Notes: generated from the sequence alone by a model not told the origin. A DNA stretch of 7,521 nt from Syntrophomonadaceae bacterium (GCA_012840625.1 DUSB01000049.1:1-7521), one strand, 5' to 3'. Shown: positions 1 through 5,933, numbered from the stretch's first letter. A program made the numbers and translations.

Positions 1-20
1 AGAACCGTCCCCTGTCGCAT
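1..20. repeat. Possible edge of a REP-like dispersed repeat
   Basis: The window opens with AGAACCGTCCCCTGTCGCAT. The core, read on the other strand as ACAGGGGACGGTTCT, resembles a short intergenic motif I recall as frequent in many Firmicutes and often found near REP-associated transposases. Only one partial copy is visible here and no transposase is present, so the assignment rests on recollection of the motif rather than on repetition within the window. Confidence 0.3.
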
Positions 21-38
21 ATTTATTTCGGTCGAGCC

Positions 39-69
39 AGCACGTAGCGTTTCGTGCTTCTTTTGTCTT
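39..69 (+). terminator. Weak hairpin with T-rich tail
   Basis: AGCACG (39-44) and CGTGCT (53-58) form a 6-base-pair stem with an 8-base loop. It is followed on the plus strand by the T-rich stretch TCTTTTGTCTT. It could terminate a plus-strand transcript entering from the left. It has no T-run on the minus strand, so it would not serve the minus-strand membrane-protein gene that ends at 80. The stem is short and the T tract is interrupted. Confidence 0.3.
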
Positions 70-79
70 CCTCCGTAGC

Positions 80-676
80 CTATTTATTCCGTTTTTTAAA
101 GACATTTCGCCGCATTAGCTCCAAGATATCATAGGAATACTTGTTGAGCAGGTAGAAAAGCAAGAGGATAACGATTATCAGCAGCAAAGTCCAATAGCTG
201 GGTTTAGCCAAAAAAGATTCGACTCCTGAACCAAAGGCAACAAAGCTTACCGAAGGAATCAATAGTCCCAGAGCCGTAGCTACTATGAATTTGGGCGTCG
301 ATATTTTACTTAAGGAAGCAACTATATTGGCAACAGCTATTGGTATCACCGGTATATTATGAGCCACCACTATGAATCCAAAAATAAATTCCTCCGGTAT
401 ATGCCTTTTATTTTTAATTGTTTTCTCTATAAATTTATCAAAATTCAAATAACGATAAAGGTAAAAAGCAATCGTAGAACCTATTACCACACTGGTCCAG
501 GAAACGACCACACCCCATTTAAACCCGAAAATAAAGCCACAGATAGCAGATACTGCCGCGAAAGGAAAAAAAGGCACATGACATTGAATAACAATAAGCG
601 CAAAAAGCAATAGCACCGCATAAGGGCCAAAACCCTGTATGTATTCGCTGATTATGGCTATATCAGTGAATTCCAC
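80..676 (-). CDS. VTT-domain (DedA/TVP38/TMEM64 family) membrane protein
   Basis: A 198-residue integral membrane protein. Hydrophobic segments lie at about 19-31, 36-52, 54-74, 97-120, 130-150 and 162-178. Residues 47-76 carry the family's first motif (G-F-I-F-G-F-K-W-G followed by G-S-T-I-A-F-Y-L-Y-R). Residues 105-130 carry the second, proline-rich motif (N-I-P-V-I-P, then the K-I-S-T-P-K-F stretch). The tail is basic (RRNVFKKRNK). In this family the Arg before the proline motif is common; here that position is occupied by AHN, a mild deviation. The start is GTG (676-674), supported by GGGGAGG at 692-686 with 9-base spacing; the ATG just upstream runs into TAA within three codons. Relatives are implicated in lipid scramblase-like or membrane homeostasis roles; the substrate here is unknown. 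The gene is divergent from ttdA and appears monocistronic. Confidence 0.85.
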   Translation of the reverse strand: MEFTDIAIISEYIQGFGPYAVLLLFALIVIQCHVPFFPFAAVSAICGFIFGFKWGVVVSWTSVVIGSTIAFYLYRYLNFDKFIEKTIKNKRHIPEEFIFGFIVVAHNIPVIPIAVANIVASLSKISTPKFIVATALGLLIPSVSFVAFGSGVESFLAKPSYWTLLLIIVILLLFYLLNKYSYDILELMRRNVFKKRNK

Positions 677-718
677 TTATTCCATCCTCCCCATATCGCT
701 GCCACTTTTTCTCATCTC

Positions 719-727
719 AGTATAGCA
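719..727 (-). promoter_or_regulatory. Candidate extended -10 promoter for the VTT membrane protein
   Basis: On the minus strand the sequence TGCTATACT gives an extended -10 element (TG, one base, then TATACT), about 43 bases before the GTG start. The region 17 bases further upstream (AAAGGT) does not resemble a -35 box, which extended -10 promoters can do without. No other -10-like hexamer in this stretch is as good. Confidence 0.35.
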
Positions 728-1160
728 TAAATAAGCATACTACCTTTAGCCGATAAGCCGGGCAGCATGGGTTCTGCAGGGCTTAAGCTTGCGCCGGGTC
801 AGGGGCAAGATGATCTCTTTAATCCATCATCGACTTTCCAAGAATCCTGCCGTATCAATAATCGAACCCCTGCAGCTAGCAATAAATAGAAATAGCTCTT
901 TAATTTTTTCCTTAATCCCGTATCGTAAAGTAATGGTGGTGGTGACCTTTTACAGTAAATTATCCCGGGCAGGGAAAGTTTACCTTTTTGCCGAAGCTGA
1001 ATTGAATAAGGAATAGGATGGCATATTGTAGTAATGATAGATATAGAAGCATAAACCGCTGAGGATAAATAAACTGGCCCAGGGGTTTAGAAGAACACCA
1101 CCGCTCAATGACCTGTCATAGAGTACGGATCCCTGTATTGAAATACTAATGGATCGATGT
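728..1160. other. Intergenic region between divergent genes, no supported gene
   Basis: An open frame at 789-1016 (plus, TTG start) encodes 75 residues. It has no recognisable domain, no convincing ribosome binding site and no biased composition, so I do not call it a gene. The stretch contains a bipartite stem-loop at 755-784: AAGCC/GGCTT, then an internal loop, then GCAG/CTGC, with an 8-base loop and no T-run. A poor promoter-like pair (TTGAAT, 16 bases, TATTGT) lies near 1003-1030 and might serve ttdA, but I see nothing strong. Confidence 0.4.
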
Positions 1161-1171
1161 GGAGGGAATAT

Positions 1172-2071
1172 ATGAATACGGCAGAACAGCTGGAAAAATT
1201 CATCGATATTATGGCCCGCTTTACGGTCTATACCGGCAAATATCTTCCTGATGATGTTTATGCTAAACTACAGGACCTGCGGGAAAAAGAAGACGCTGCC
1301 CTGGCCACCATAGTCTATGATGCCATGTTCGAGGATTTAAGATTGGCCCATGAACTAGATCGCCCACTGTGTCAGGACACCGGCGTGATTCAGTATTTTG
1401 TACAGGTGGGAAGCCGCTTCCCGCTGTTAGACCATATAGAAAATGCCCTGGTGGAAGCAGTAAAAAAGGCCACCCGGCTTGGTCCGCTGCGCCATAATGC
1501 GGTGGAAGTTTTTGAAGAGAAAAACACCGGCAACAACGTGGGCAAGAGGATTCCCTGGATTGACTGGGAGCTGGTACCGGATAGTGATGAAGCAACCATC
1601 TATGTATATATGGCCGGGGGCGGCTGCAGCCTGCCTGGAATCGCCAGAGTGCTGATGCCTCTGGAAGGATACGAAGGGGTAGTGAAACTGGTCTTTGACC
1701 AGGTCACTTCCTATGGCATCAATGCCTGTCCACCCCTCCTGATCGGTATCGGCATCGCTGGCTCCGTAGAGGTAGCCGCTAAGTTATCCAAGAAAGCCTT
1801 ACTGCGTCCCATTGGCTCCCAAAACAGTAATCCCCGCGGAGCCGAACTGGAAGCCCTGATTGAAGCTGGCCTGAATGCCATCAAAATTGGGCCCGGTGGC
1901 CTGGGCGGAGAAAACTCCGTCATGGGAGTGCATATTGAAGAGGCTGCCCGTCATCCGGCTACCATTGCTGCCGCCTTATCTACTGGCTGCTGGGCACACC
2001 GCAGGGGGGTAATTAAGATCAAGGCTGACATGGAATACCAGATTATTTCACATCAGGGGGTAGTTTTATGA
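1172..2071 (+). CDS. ttdA: L(+)-tartrate dehydratase alpha subunit (class I fumarase family)
   Basis: This 299-residue protein is the iron-sulfur half of a two-subunit, oxygen-sensitive hydro-lyase. It would dehydrate L(+)-tartrate to oxaloacetate, or act on fumarate/malate. It resembles E. coli TtdA (303 residues) over its whole length. Landmarks are LCQDTG (C67), VGSRFPLL, APLRHNAVE-like GPLRHNAVE (104-112), MAGGGCSLPG (147-156), INACPPLL (C186), LLRPIGS (210-216) and STGCWAHRRG (C273). By homology with class I fumarases, C67, C186 and C273 should ligate the [4Fe-4S] cluster. C152 in the AGGGC motif fits TtdA better than the usual fumarase KGGGS. The start at 1172 has GGAGG at 1161-1165 with 6-base spacing; the in-frame ATG at 1157 lies before that site and is unlikely. 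The gene overlaps ttdB by ATGA, so coupled translation is likely. No tartrate transporter or LysR regulator is in view, so fumarase activity remains an alternative. Confidence 0.92.
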   Translation: MNTAEQLEKFIDIMARFTVYTGKYLPDDVYAKLQDLREKEDAALATIVYDAMFEDLRLAHELDRPLCQDTGVIQYFVQVGSRFPLLDHIENALVEAVKKATRLGPLRHNAVEVFEEKNTGNNVGKRIPWIDWELVPDSDEATIYVYMAGGGCSLPGIARVLMPLEGYEGVVKLVFDQVTSYGINACPPLLIGIGIAGSVEVAAKLSKKALLRPIGSQNSNPRGAELEALIEAGLNAIKIGPGGLGGENSVMGVHIEEAARHPATIAAALSTGCWAHRRGVIKIKADMEYQIISHQGVVL

Positions 2072-2685
2072 AGAGTAAAATATTAACAACACCCATCAGC
2101 AATGAAGATCTGGAAACCTTAACCATTGGCGATATTGTTTATTTGACTGGTTACCTGATCACCAGCCGGGATGATGTGCATCAACGATTGATCAAACAGC
2201 ACAAGCCATTGCCGATCGATCTGGCGGGCAGGGCTATTTTCCACGCCGGGCCCATCATGCAGGAAATAGAAGGACAGCCCGGAAAATATCGCGTCATCTC
2301 CATTGGTCCCACCACCAGTATGCGTATGGAAAAATACCAGAAAGAGTTTATCCGTCAAACTGGTTTGAAACTAATCGTTGGCAAAGGCGGTATGGGCCCG
2401 GATACTGCTGGTGCATGCCGGGAATACAAAGCCATACATGCAGTCTTTCCTGGCGGCTGTGCTGTACTGGCCGCCAATTGCGTGGAAGAGGTAGAAAAGG
2501 TGGAATGGCTGGATTTAGGTATGCCAGAAGCAATGTGGGTAATGCGCGTCAGGGAATTCGGTCCCTTGATTGTCTCCATCGATACCAGCGGCAACAATCT
2601 GTTTGAAAATAACAAGAAAGCCTTTAATATAAAGAAGGATGAGCTTGTAGAAGAAATCTGCCGGCACGTCGATTATCTGCAATAG
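2068..2685 (+). CDS. ttdB: L(+)-tartrate dehydratase beta subunit (class I fumarase C-terminal family)
   Basis: This 205-residue partner of the alpha subunit matches E. coli TtdB (201 residues) end to end. It supplies the swivelling domain that completes the active site. Diagnostic segments are KILTTPI at the N terminus, GDIVYLTG (21-28), AIFHAGPI (56-63), IGPTTSMRMEKY (79-90), VGKGGMGP (104-111), FPGGCAVLAA (127-136), LGMPEAMWV (150-158) and EFGPLIVSIDTSGNNL (163-178). The Arg in the TTSMRM loop is the type of residue that binds substrate carboxylate in this family. The start ATG (2068) shares its last two bases with the ttdA stop (ATGA) and has AGGGGG at 2055-2060 as ribosome binding site. 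The next gene starts 33 bases later without an intervening terminator, so uvsE is probably co-transcribed. Confidence 0.92.
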   Translation: MKSKILTTPISNEDLETLTIGDIVYLTGYLITSRDDVHQRLIKQHKPLPIDLAGRAIFHAGPIMQEIEGQPGKYRVISIGPTTSMRMEKYQKEFIRQTGLKLIVGKGGMGPDTAGACREYKAIHAVFPGGCAVLAANCVEEVEKVEWLDLGMPEAMWVMRVREFGPLIVSIDTSGNNLFENNKKAFNIKKDELVEEICRHVDYLQ

Positions 2686-2718
2686 CAGAAAAGAACAGCT
2701 TATGGAAAGAGGCCTAAG

Positions 2719-3975
2719 ATGAGCATTGGATACGCCTGCCTGACAATCGGTGTTCCCCATACCGGTATGAAGGGTTGTCTGCTAAGAAACGCTACCCCGG
2801 AAAAGCTCAGCGAGCTTACTCAGCATAATTTAAACTCCCTGGAAAACATCATAGATTATAATATCCAGAACGAAATCCGCCTGTTCAGGATCAGCTCTGA
2901 CCTGATCCCTTTTGGATCAAGCCCTGCCAATAAACATCAATGGTGGGAAATGTTTGACACTCAATTAAATAAAAGCGGAGAGAAAATAAGGGCCGGCGGT
3001 ATGCGTGTTTCTATGCATCCCGGTCAATATACCGTCTTGAACTCCCCCGACAGCGGCGTAGTAAAACGGGCCCTCGAAGAACTACATTATAGTGCCTGCC
3101 TATTAGACAGTCTCGGAACAGATCCTAGTAATAAAATAATCCTGCATGTGGGTGGGGTTTATGGCAACAAACCCAGGGCAATGGCCCGCTTCGCAGAACA
3201 ATATAAGGATCTGGACGAAGCGGTAAAGCGGCGTCTGGTCATCGAAAATGATGATACCTCCTACCATATTAATGATGTACTCGAGCTGGGAGCCAAACTT
3301 ACTATACCGGTGGTTTATGATAACCTGCACAATCTAGTTAATCCCAGCAACACATCAAAAAATGACTTGTACTGGATCTCAGCAGCCGCAAAAACCTGGC
3401 GACCAGAGGACGGCGTACAGAAAATCCATTATTCCCAGCAGGACAAGTTCAAAAAAGCAGGCTCACACTCGGAAAGCATTTCGATCAACGAATTTATGGA
3501 TTTTTACCAGGGCCTTGGCAAACAGAAACCTGATATCATGCTGGAAGTTAAGGATAAAAACCTTTCTGCGGTAAAATGTATCCTTTGTACAGCAGAAAAG
3601 AAAAATATTAAGGCACTGGAACTCGAATGGAGCCACTACAAATACCGGGTACTGGAGCAATCACCACAGGATTATAATGAAATCAGAGCATTGCTTAAGA
3701 ACAAAGCCACCTATCCAGCGCTTGCTTTTTATCATCTAATTCAAAACGCTGCCGAACAGGAGCCATCTCCGAATAATCGTATCAACGCAGCATTACATAT
3801 CTGGGGATATTTCAAGCATGTGGCCAGTGAGAAAGAAAAAACAGCCTTTTTTAAAAAATTGCAGGCCTTTGAGAAAGATAAGCTGCCCATCACCTCAATA
3901 AAGCGAACTCTATGGAGAATGGCAGAGAAATACCAGCAGGATTATCTGCTGGCTTCTTATTATTTTATTGAATAA
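2719..3975 (+). CDS. uvsE: UV DNA damage endonuclease UvsE with C-terminal DUF1722 domain
   Basis: A 418-residue fusion. Residues 1-290 are a TIM-barrel UV damage endonuclease, which nicks DNA directly 5' of UV photoproducts and other lesions to start alternative excision repair. Matching to the Thermus enzyme from memory, the metal ligands are all present: H100 (SMHPGQY), H143 (ILHVGG), E176 (IENDD), D201 and H204 (YDNLHN), H237 (KIHYSQQD) and E276 (LEVKDK). K235 aligns with the carboxylated lysine, and Q103-Y104 with the damage-probing pair. Residues about 304-415 (HYKYRVLEQSPQDYNEI, IWGYFKHVASEKEK, KLPITSIKRTLWRMAEKY, YLLASYYFIE) match DUF1722, the YbgA-like domain. Typical UvsE proteins have about 280-330 residues, so the extra length is this domain. 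The start ATG (2719) has AGAGG at 2708-2712. It follows ttdB by 33 bases and meets the ABC-F gene tail to tail. A decayed copy of its DUF1722 segment lies at 5763-5858. A small AT-rich inverted repeat, ATTTTATT/AATAAAAT (3962-3978), spans the stop codon. Confidence 0.94.
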   Translation: MSIGYACLTIGVPHTGMKGCLLRNATPEKLSELTQHNLNSLENIIDYNIQNEIRLFRISSDLIPFGSSPANKHQWWEMFDTQLNKSGEKIRAGGMRVSMHPGQYTVLNSPDSGVVKRALEELHYSACLLDSLGTDPSNKIILHVGGVYGNKPRAMARFAEQYKDLDEAVKRRLVIENDDTSYHINDVLELGAKLTIPVVYDNLHNLVNPSNTSKNDLYWISAAAKTWRPEDGVQKIHYSQQDKFKKAGSHSESISINEFMDFYQGLGKQKPDIMLEVKDKNLSAVKCILCTAEKKNIKALELEWSHYKYRVLEQSPQDYNEIRALLKNKATYPALAFYHLIQNAAEQEPSPNNRINAALHIWGYFKHVASEKEKTAFFKKLQAFEKDKLPITSIKRTLWRMAEKYQQDYLLASYYFIE

Positions 3976-3989
3976 AATCAGACCTCCGA

Positions 3990-4000
3990 TGCCTGGCACC
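3990..4000. repeat. Half-site motif shared with the 6587-6610 palindrome
   Basis: TGCCTGGCACC at 3990-4000, between the uvsE and ABC-F stop codons, is identical to 6602-6612, where it forms one arm of a perfect palindrome. The motif lies between convergent genes both times, on either side of the ABC-F / DUF1847 segment. It could be a short dispersed intergenic repeat. With only 11 bases, chance is not excluded. Confidence 0.4.
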
Positions 4001-4002
4001 GA

Positions 4003-5475
4003 CTACTTTGATAATTCTATAATATCAGTAGCTACTTTATCTATAAATCTTCTATCATGTTCTACTAAGATCATTGTTGGTGAATATTCTAAAATCATAT
4101 TCTCTATCTGAATTCTAGAGATTACATCAATATAATTAAGTGGTTCATCCCAGACAAATAAATGTGCTTCTTCACATATGGACTTGGCCAGGAATATTTT
4201 TTTCTTTTGTCCCATACTAAAATTCTCAATAGGGATTTCAAATTGATTCCTGGTAAAACCCAGCTTGATGAGCATAGTGAAGAATTTCGTTTTATCCAGT
4301 TGCTCTTCATCAACAAAATCATTTATATTTCCGTTAACAGAATGGAATTTCTGTGGGACATAGGAAATAGTAATCCCCTTGGCAATTGCAAGCCTACCTT
4401 GCCAGGGTACATCTTTGCCCAGGATGGCCTTGATAATGCTAGTTTTACCGCTTCCGTTACCCCCTTTGAATACAAGGCAATCCCCCTTTTCGACTACAAA
4501 TTGTATAGGTTCAAAAACATGACCGCTTCCATATGCAATTGTAAAATCCTCTGCATTTACATATTGTTTGGCATGATGATTTAACACATTCATCTGTAAT
4601 TTATCAATGGTTTCTATATTTTTTAATAGTTTTTCCTTCTCATCTACAGTTTCCTTATATCTTTTATTTATAGCCTTGGAGCGTTTTGCCATCTTTGCTG
4701 ACATATGACCTATATAGCCCCTATCCACAGGACCAGAGCCAGTTTTAGCTGCCTCCACCTTGTCAGACCATACAGCCTTTTCCCTGGCTGACTGTTTCAG
4801 CCTTCTAAGTTCTTTTCTGAGCTTTTGATTTTGTTCTAATTCATATTGGTCTTCTAAGTTCTTATTTTGCTCCCAGGTATCGTAGGTTCCCCTCTGGAGG
4901 ACTACCTTGCTCTTCTCTATAGTTAATATATGGTCTACGATACTATTGATAAATTCCCTATCATGGGATACAAGTATAAATCCCTTCTTGCTCTCTAAAT
5001 ACTTAGCAACTACTTCCCTGCCATGGGTATCTAAATGATTCGTAGGTTCATCGATAAGTAAAAACCTTTCCTCTTCTGCAAATAGTAACGCCAACAAGAT
5101 CTTAGTTTGTTCCCCGCCGCTTAATGTTGAAAAGGAGCGATATAAAGTCTCCTCTCCGACTTCTAGCAGGTTCATTTCCCTTTGCAATCTCCACAATTCG
5201 AAATCAGCTTGTAGCGTCTCCAATAAATCTAAAGTCATAACATTATAATTACTAATGGAAAAAGGGAAATAAGTCATGGGAAGTGGTTTTGTAATGGTTC
5301 CCTGGTAAGAATATTCATCCATTAGAAGTTTTAAAAAAGTTGTTTTACCATAACCATTCCTTCCTATAAACCCCAATTTCCAATCAGTATCTAATTGCAA
5401 ATCTAAATCATGGAAGATAGGTTCTAAGCTTCCCGGGTACTCAAATGTTAAACTACGAATATCGATCAGTGCCAT
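4003..5475 (-). CDS. lsa: Lsa-family ABC-F ribosome-protection protein
   Basis: This 490-residue soluble protein has two ABC ATPase domains and no membrane segment, the ABC-F layout. Domain 1 has Walker A GRNGYGKT (38-45), signature LSGGEQ (118-123), Walker B FLLIDEP (138-144, catalytic E143) and switch H171. Domain 2 has Walker A GGNGSGKT (338-345), the degenerate signature SMGQKKK (420-426), Walker B LFVWDEP (439-445, E444) and H473. The charged, helical interdomain linker runs about 190-300, including GSGPVDRGYIGH and KMAKRSKAI. Length and motifs resemble Lsa(A) (498 residues), whose relatives bind the ribosomal E site and confer resistance to lincosamides, streptogramin A and pleuromutilins. 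The exact allele and drug spectrum cannot be read here, so the symbol is family-level. The start ATG (5475) has AAAGGAG at 5490-5484. The gene is visibly more AT-rich than ttdAB and is preceded by an attenuator-like leader, suggesting acquisition and drug-induced control. A non-resistance ABC-F translation factor is the alternative. Confidence 0.87.
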   Translation of the reverse strand: MALIDIRSLTFEYPGSLEPIFHDLDLQLDTDWKLGFIGRNGYGKTTFLKLLMDEYSYQGTITKPLPMTYFPFSISNYNVMTLDLLETLQADFELWRLQREMNLLEVGEETLYRSFSTLSGGEQTKILLALLFAEEERFLLIDEPTNHLDTHGREVVAKYLESKKGFILVSHDREFINSIVDHILTIEKSKVVLQRGTYDTWEQNKNLEDQYELEQNQKLRKELRRLKQSAREKAVWSDKVEAAKTGSGPVDRGYIGHMSAKMAKRSKAINKRYKETVDEKEKLLKNIETIDKLQMNVLNHHAKQYVNAEDFTIAYGSGHVFEPIQFVVEKGDCLVFKGGNGSGKTSIIKAILGKDVPWQGRLAIAKGITISYVPQKFHSVNGNINDFVDEEQLDKTKFFTMLIKLGFTRNQFEIPIENFSMGQKKKIFLAKSICEEAHLFVWDEPLNYIDVISRIQIENMILEYSPTMILVEHDRRFIDKVATDIIELSK

Positions 5476-5528
5476 ACAAAATTCTCCTTTAACAACATTA
5501 GTTTTAGCGAGAATTCATAGATGAAAAC

Positions 5529-5557
5529 AAAAAAGTTGAGAGCAGAGAACTCTCAAC
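5529..5557 (-). terminator. Intrinsic terminator inside the ABC-F leader
   Basis: On the minus strand GTTGAGAG (5557-5550) and CTCTCAAC (5542-5535) form a perfect 8-base-pair stem with a 7-base loop. Six Ts follow directly (5534-5529), then G and four Ts. It lies 54 bases upstream of the ABC-F start codon and within the same transcript, so it should stop transcription before the gene unless the stem is prevented from forming. The stem is GC-moderate, which suits a regulatable attenuator. Confidence 0.75.
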
Positions 5558-5689
5558 GAAGAAGAAAATAAGATCCTAATTATCTTTATGAAAATTACAC
5601 AAATATGTTGGAAGAGATTTCTCGCTAAAAGGGCACAATAAAATCACCCTTGCTTTAAGCAAGGAAAGCAGCTGTGCTTATTTAATTCA

Positions 5690-5713
5690 TTATTTAGCAA
5701 GAAATATATGCAT
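5690..5713 (-). CDS. Putative leader peptide MHIFLAK upstream of the ABC-F gene
   Basis: A 7-codon open frame reading M-H-I-F-L-A-K then TAA. GAAAGGG (5728-5722) lies 8 bases before its ATG, and the ATG is about 22 bases after the predicted transcript start. Position and size match leader peptides of erm, msr and ABC-F resistance genes, where a ribosome stalled by the drug changes leader RNA folding. The I-F-L run recalls hydrophobic stalling peptides such as the IFVI segment of ErmCL, but this is only a resemblance. Its final codons are part of segment A, which pairs with segment B, so a ribosome sitting here would block that pairing. Confidence 0.55.
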   Translation of the reverse strand: MHIFLAK

Positions 5714-5741
5714 GTGTACAACCCTTTCAAATTTTAGTTAG

Positions 5742-5750
5742 ATTATATCA
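5742..5750 (-). promoter_or_regulatory. Extended -10 promoter of the ABC-F leader
   Basis: TGATATAAT on the minus strand (5750-5742) is a consensus TATAAT with an extended TG motif. The position 17 bases upstream (ATGTAA, 5770-5765) is a poor -35 and falls inside the decayed uvsE fragment. The predicted start site is near 5735, just before the leader peptide. This is the best promoter-like sequence in the window. Confidence 0.6.
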
Positions 5751-5762
5751 TATCTATATAGC

Positions 5763-5858
5763 CATTACATATCTGGGATATTTTAAACCTGTGGCCAGTG
5801 AAAAAGAGTAAACAGCCTTTTTTAAAAAATTGTAGGCCTTTAAGAATAGTAATCTGCC
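5763..5858 (+). pseudogene. Decayed copy of the uvsE DUF1722 segment
   Basis: These 96 bases align with 3791-3887 of uvsE at 84 of 97 columns, in the same orientation. Relative to uvsE (HIWGYFKHVASEKEKTAFFK and beyond, residues about 360-390), the copy has a 1-base deletion in the Trp-Gly region, a TAA (5809-5811) replacing a Lys codon and a TAG (5833-5835) replacing Gln. Several differences are silent (TTC/TTT, AAG/AAA, GAG/GAA), which hints that the copy diverged while still coding, before it decayed. Homology fades on both sides, so neither the rest of DUF1722 nor the endonuclease domain is present. The fragment sits between the ABC-F promoter and the DUF1847 gene. Confidence 0.85.
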
Positions 5859-5884
5859 ACAATGCCTAAAGTTTTTGCTTGTGA

Positions 5885-5933
5885 AAAGCCACGCTCAATA
5901 TTACACTGGCTTTAGAGTTGGTACCAATATAAT
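5885..5933 (+). promoter_or_regulatory. Candidate promoter and inverted repeat upstream of the DUF1847 gene
   Basis: TATAAT at 5928-5933 lies 37 bases before the DUF1847 start. No good -35 is placed 16-18 bases upstream (5905-5910 reads ACTGGC). An inverted repeat AAAGCCA (5885-5891) / TGGCTTT (5907-5913), with a 15-base spacer, overlaps the expected -35 position and could be an operator or an RNA stem. The evidence is only the matching hexamer and the repeat. Confidence 0.35.

Larger units (their letters stand above)
5476..5735 (-). promoter_or_regulatory. Putative attenuator leader of the ABC-F gene
   Basis: This leader of about 260 bases separates the candidate promoter from the ABC-F start. 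Minus-strand order: leader peptide (5713-5690); outer stem GCACA/TGTGC (5677-5673 with 5637-5633) enclosing hairpin CCTTGCTT/AAGCAAGG (5664-5648); segment B, TTTTAGCGAGAA (5630-5619); candidate antiterminator strand CTCTTCCAAC (5616-5607); intrinsic terminator (5557-5529); segment C, TTCTCGCTAAAA (5513-5502); and the ABC-F ribosome binding site (5490-5484). Segment A (5705-5693, the last codons of the leader peptide) can form 13 pairs with 5629-5617 including one G-U. B can instead form 12 perfect pairs with C. The pairings are read directly from the sequence; drug-dependent switching is inferred from known resistance-gene leaders. Confidence 0.65.

Noticed and set aside
789..1016. 75-codon plus-strand open frame between the VTT and ttdA genes
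   Set aside because: It needs a TTG start, has no clear ribosome binding site and shows no recognisable domain.
1157..1171. Upstream in-frame ATG for ttdA
   Set aside because: It precedes the GGAGG at 1161-1165. The ATG at 1172 has correct spacing and matches the start of known TtdA proteins.
4162..4584. 140-codon plus-strand frame opposite the ABC-F gene
   Set aside because: It is a shadow frame antisense to well-conserved ABC-F motifs, with no domain of its own.
5633..5677. CCTTGCTT/AAGCAAGG hairpin as a second ABC-F leader terminator
   Set aside because: The inner stem is followed on the minus strand by GTGATTTTAT rather than a T-run. It fits better as part of the nested fold closed by A-B pairing.
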